Below are positions 14,879-17,083 of a stretch of DNA of 17,083 bases, one piece after another. The stretch is from Methanomicrobia archaeon (GTDB taxonomy: Archaea > Methanobacteriota_B > Thermococci > Methanofastidiosales > B48-G16). Location of the stretch: positions 1-17,083 of the forward strand of contig JAGLWR010000005.1 of the NCBI GenBank assembly GCA_023133315.1. The letters run 5' to 3'. The position numbers and the translations under genes are program-made. Positions within the stretch are counted from its first letter, which is position 1, and every line of letters starts with the position of its first letter. Under the pieces are notes generated by a model. That model was given only the letters and a program-made list of their open reading frames with translations, was not told the DNA's origin and searched no databases.

Positions 14879-14919
14879 GCTTAACGGTGTGTGGCGATTA
14901 GCTACGTCCATTATATAAC
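14879..14919 (+). repeat. Imperfect hairpin resembling an integron attC site
   Basis: The left end GCTTAAC (14879-14885) fits the attC core RYYYAAC. Inner arms GTGTGGC (14889-14895) and GCTACGT (14901-14907) pair, with wobbles, around the loop GATTA. The outer bases 14882-14887 pair with 14908-14913, apart from one bulge (14888) and one mismatch. The expected right core GTTRRRY is replaced by ATTATAT, so this is a degraded or only similar site. It lies just after a gene stop, as attC sites do. Confidence 0.3.
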
Positions 14920-14982
14920 AATAGGAGAAAAGAAAAAATCAAAGATTTCCTTAAATTCATAAAACGTGATATCCCATATTTT

Positions 14983-14998
14983 GAGAAAGTTTATATTA
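14983..14998 (+). promoter_or_regulatory. BRE/TATA promoter of the aminotransferase gene
   Basis: GAGAAAG (14983-14989) followed by TTTATATT (14990-14997) ends 24 bases before the ATG at 15021. The gene is thus probably transcribed on its own. Confidence 0.55.
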
Positions 14999-15020
14999 TG
15001 AATTAGATATAGGTATTAGC

Positions 15021-16199
15021 ATGAATGAAATGAAAGATGACTGGAGAATATCAAATAAGATCATGCAGATACAAAAATCTGCAATTCATGAAATGACAAG
15101 GTTATCAAAAGAAATAAAAGATGTAGCATTTTTGTCCTGGGCAAAACCAACTTCTAACACGCCAGAGCATATTAGAGAAGGTGCAATTTCTGCAATAGAG
15201 AATGGACTTGTAGGTGGATACTCTGAAAACTCTGGTTTGCTGGAGTTAAGGAAAGAGATTGCTAAAAAGCTCAAAAAAGATAACAATATAGATGCTAACG
15301 TTTCTCAGATATTAGTTAGCATCGGTACCGTGGAAGGGTTATCTGCTTCAATAATGACTTTGGTCGATCCTGGTGATGAAGTTATTTTGCCATCTCCAAC
15401 TTATCCCACCTATATCACTCAGATTATTCTAGCTTCGGGAAAGCCAGTTCTTGTTCCTACGATCGAAGAAGAAGGATTTGCCCTTGATATAGGAGCTATA
15501 GAAAAGGCAATAACTCCTAAAACAAAAGCAGTTATGTATTGTTCCCCAAACAACCCAACAGGTACTGTCTTTGACGAAAAACAGCTTCGCCAGTTAGCTG
15601 ATATTGCCTTAGAAAATAACTTAATGGTTATCACGGATGAAGCTTATGAATATTTTACATATGATGGGTATGAGCATTTTAGTATAGCTTCCATACCTGA
15701 AATGAGAAAAAATACGATCAGCTGTTTTACATTTACAAAAACATATGCTATGACTGGCTGGAGAATAGGCTATTTGCACACAGATGAGGAATTAATTCCG
15801 CAGATTACTAAGGCTCATATACCCCTTGCAATCTGTGCACCAGTAATTTCTCAGTATGCAGCACTTGCTGCTTTGAAAGGTCCCCAAGATTGTATCGCAA
15901 AATTCAGAGAACACTACCTCTCCACTCGTAATTTGATGTGTGATCGTCTTGATAATCTCAGTTCAGTTTTTGAGTACCAAAAACCGCGGGGATCTTATCT
16001 CATGTTTCCAAAAATATTACTAGAAGAGGGTAAAGACTCAACAAGTTTTTGCAAAAAACTTTTGAAAGAAGCTAAGGTGTCAACAACACCAGGAATAGCT
16101 TTTGGGCCAACGGGTGAAGGTCATTTAAGATTGTCATTCTGTGTTTCTGAGGAAACGATAAAAAAAGCATTTGATAGAATGGAAGATTATTTTAAGTAA
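15021..16199 (+). CDS. Class I/II aminotransferase, aspartate-aminotransferase fold
   Basis: This is a 392-residue PLP enzyme of fold type I. Conserved residues visible are Y67 in GGYSE, SPNNPTG (175-181) with the PLP-contacting asparagine, D206 and Y209 in ITDEAYEYF, the Schiff-base K240 in TFTKTYAMTGWRIGYL, and R370 in HLRLSF for the substrate carboxylate. It would move amino groups between amino acids and keto acids in the cytoplasm. The group includes aspartate, aromatic, alanine and many biosynthetic aminotransferases; the sequence does not decide among them. It lies 175 bases after the methyltransferase and has its own promoter, so a shared pathway with the upstream genes is suggested only by proximity. 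The DUF3160 gene converges on it. Confidence 0.88.
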   Translation: MNEMKDDWRISNKIMQIQKSAIHEMTRLSKEIKDVAFLSWAKPTSNTPEHIREGAISAIENGLVGGYSENSGLLELRKEIAKKLKKDNNIDANVSQILVSIGTVEGLSASIMTLVDPGDEVILPSPTYPTYITQIILASGKPVLVPTIEEEGFALDIGAIEKAITPKTKAVMYCSPNNPTGTVFDEKQLRQLADIALENNLMVITDEAYEYFTYDGYEHFSIASIPEMRKNTISCFTFTKTYAMTGWRIGYLHTDEELIPQITKAHIPLAICAPVISQYAALAALKGPQDCIAKFREHYLSTRNLMCDRLDNLSSVFEYQKPRGSYLMFPKILLEEGKDSTSFCKKLLKEAKVSTTPGIAFGPTGEGHLRLSFCVSEETIKKAFDRMEDYFK

Positions 16200-16222
16200 C
16201 TATATAGAGGATTGTATAATTC

Positions 16223-16235
16223 AAAAATAAAAAAA
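16223..16235 (-). terminator. T-tract terminator of the DUF3160 gene
   Basis: Directly after the stop codon at 16236-16238, the minus strand carries runs of seven and five T. Archaeal transcription ends at such T-tracts without needing a hairpin. Confidence 0.4.
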
Positions 16236-17083
16236 TTAAGAAATAAATTCTTCTGTCCATTCTGGAAGTTCAGGTTTTTCCATTCCCTGCCATTTCTCGT
16301 CTGTTAATCTGTCATCCATGGGCCATTTAAATTCGTAGTACGAGAATACTGCTCCTTCCGTTATGTACGTTTTTCCTTCTATTTGTACGATGACGAGTAA
16401 TCTGAATGCGGTGCCGACTCCTTCTTCCAGTACCTGTTCTGAGTTTGTATCTGTGTGTACATCGGCTATTACCTCTATCGATTCATCTGCTTCAGATTCT
16501 ATAGCGGTTTCAAAGGTACATAACTGTTCCAGGGTTTCTCCGATGTTCCATATTAACTCATATTCTTCATCGCTGAGGGGTTTGTTCTCAAGTTCTTTTT
16601 CAGATATAGTTTTCAGTTTTAAAAGTAGATTTTCCAATTCTTCAAGTTTTGCTTCGTATTCGTCTAAGAGCAGTCCTCTTTTTTCAAGACCTTCTCTCGT
16701 CATCTTTGTGAGAGACGCAAGTCGTGCATATACATAAGGCTGAGGCTCGACGTACCCCTTTGTCATTTCTGGTGGCGTGGGCATCGCTGTTGCTTTTATT
16801 GTATAACTCTGTTTTGCATAGAGTATGGTATCATGTCTCAGTTCGGTCCACGATCCCAACGCGGTGAACAGTTCCTTTCGGGTCCACGCTTTATTCTGCA
16901 TGAACTCCGGATAACCTTCTTTTTCCTCCTCTATTAACGGAAGCAGACTGTAGAGCCAGTTCCAGTATAGATTTTGTGTCCAGTCATTCTCGTTTAAAGA
17001 AGAAAATTCATCTCTCAATTTTTCCATCTGTTCGTCGTATTTTATGTAATCCGTGTCCCCCTCTTCTTTTAGAATATTCAAAG
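16236..17083 (-). CDS. DUF3160-domain protein, C-terminal part (cut by window edge)
   Basis: The frame is open from base 17083 to the stop at 16236, about 282 codons. The real start lies beyond the right edge, and the TTG near 17081 is only where the frame enters the window. The motif GSWTELRHDTILYAKQSYT (about residues 76-94 of the visible part) is diagnostic of DUF3160. A helical region (about 120-180) precedes a beta-rich end (LLVIVQIEGKTYITEGAVFS). DUF3160 proteins are long, usually exported, and of unknown function; the export signal cannot be seen here. The length and the KQSYT motif suggest an intact C-terminus. Context gives no function. Confidence 0.85.
   Translation of the reverse strand, partial: LNILKEEGDTDYIKYDEQMEKLRDEFSSLNENDWTQNLYWNWLYSLLPLIEEEKEGYPEFMQNKAWTRKELFTALGSWTELRHDTILYAKQSYTIKATAMPTPPEMTKGYVEPQPYVYARLASLTKMTREGLEKRGLLLDEYEAKLEELENLLLKLKTISEKELENKPLSDEEYELIWNIGETLEQLCTFETAIESEADESIEVIADVHTDTNSEQVLEEGVGTAFRLLVIVQIEGKTYITEGAVFSYYEFKWPMDDRLTDEKWQGMEKPELPEWTEEFIS

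Noticed and set aside
14709..14918. 69-codon plus-strand open frame ending in the attC-like region
   Set aside because: It overlaps the methyltransferase in another frame and its composition looks like a shifted reading of that gene.
14846..15020. tRNA or small RNA gene in the 175-base gap
   Set aside because: No cloverleaf, no TTCGA-type T-loop and no GC-rich stems were found; the only structure is the short imperfect hairpin.

Overview
The window reads as chromosomal DNA of an archaeon. The evidence is an archaeal ATP-dependent DNA ligase, an archaeal-type UMP kinase, an AU-1/FAU-1 ribonuclease, an archaeal TraB-family membrane protein, and an archaeal/actinobacterial-type inositol-phosphate synthase. 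Most transcription units also have TATA boxes placed 22-30 bases before the start codon, often as near-leaderless transcripts. The DNA is AT-rich, and arginine is mostly coded by AGA/AGG. I cannot assign a genus; an uncultivated euryarchaeal lineage is the best guess. No rRNA, tRNA, CRISPR array, insertion sequence or intact mobile element was found. No intergenic gap reaches 300 bases.

Layout. Positions 1-1681 (minus) hold a tight pair: a TraB-family membrane protein followed by the DNA ligase, which is cut by the left edge. Positions 1855-2521 (plus) are a toxin-antitoxin pair, a DUF104 antitoxin and a PIN-domain toxin. Positions 2571-6490 (minus) look like one four-gene operon: a coiled-coil/winged-helix-like protein, the FAU-1 ribonuclease, a 115-residue unknown, and an exported membrane-anchored seven-blade FG-GAP propeller with TPR-like helices. 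Positions 6611-7303 (minus) encode UMP kinase. Positions 7395-9080 (minus) encode a transglutaminase-fold lipoprotein.

Positions 9180-9590 (plus) encode a small AbrB-like plus ACT-like protein, convergent with a PadR regulator at 9587-9907 (minus). PadR diverges from the pair inositol-1-phosphate synthase and CGGC cysteine-rich protein (10004-11528, plus). The 96-base gap between them carries an ATGT-N7-ACAT dyad that could be a PadR operator. Positions 11634-16199 (plus) hold four enzyme genes: a radical SAM/SPASM protein with an extra N-terminal Cys4 motif, a D-cysteine desulfhydrase/ACC-deaminase-like PLP enzyme, a SAM methyltransferase, and a class I aminotransferase. Together they suggest small-molecule or amino-acid chemistry, but the pathway cannot be named from sequence. 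An imperfect hairpin resembling an integron attC site lies just after the methyltransferase. The right edge cuts a DUF3160 protein (minus).

The genes fall into three themes: housekeeping (ligase, UMP kinase, FAU-1), cell surface (propeller-TPR protein, transglutaminase lipoprotein, probably DUF3160), and regulated or accessory metabolism (PadR/inositol, radical SAM/PLP group). The least-explained parts are the FAU-1/propeller operon, the radical SAM/PLP group with its possible recombination site, and the PadR-inositol-CGGC unit.
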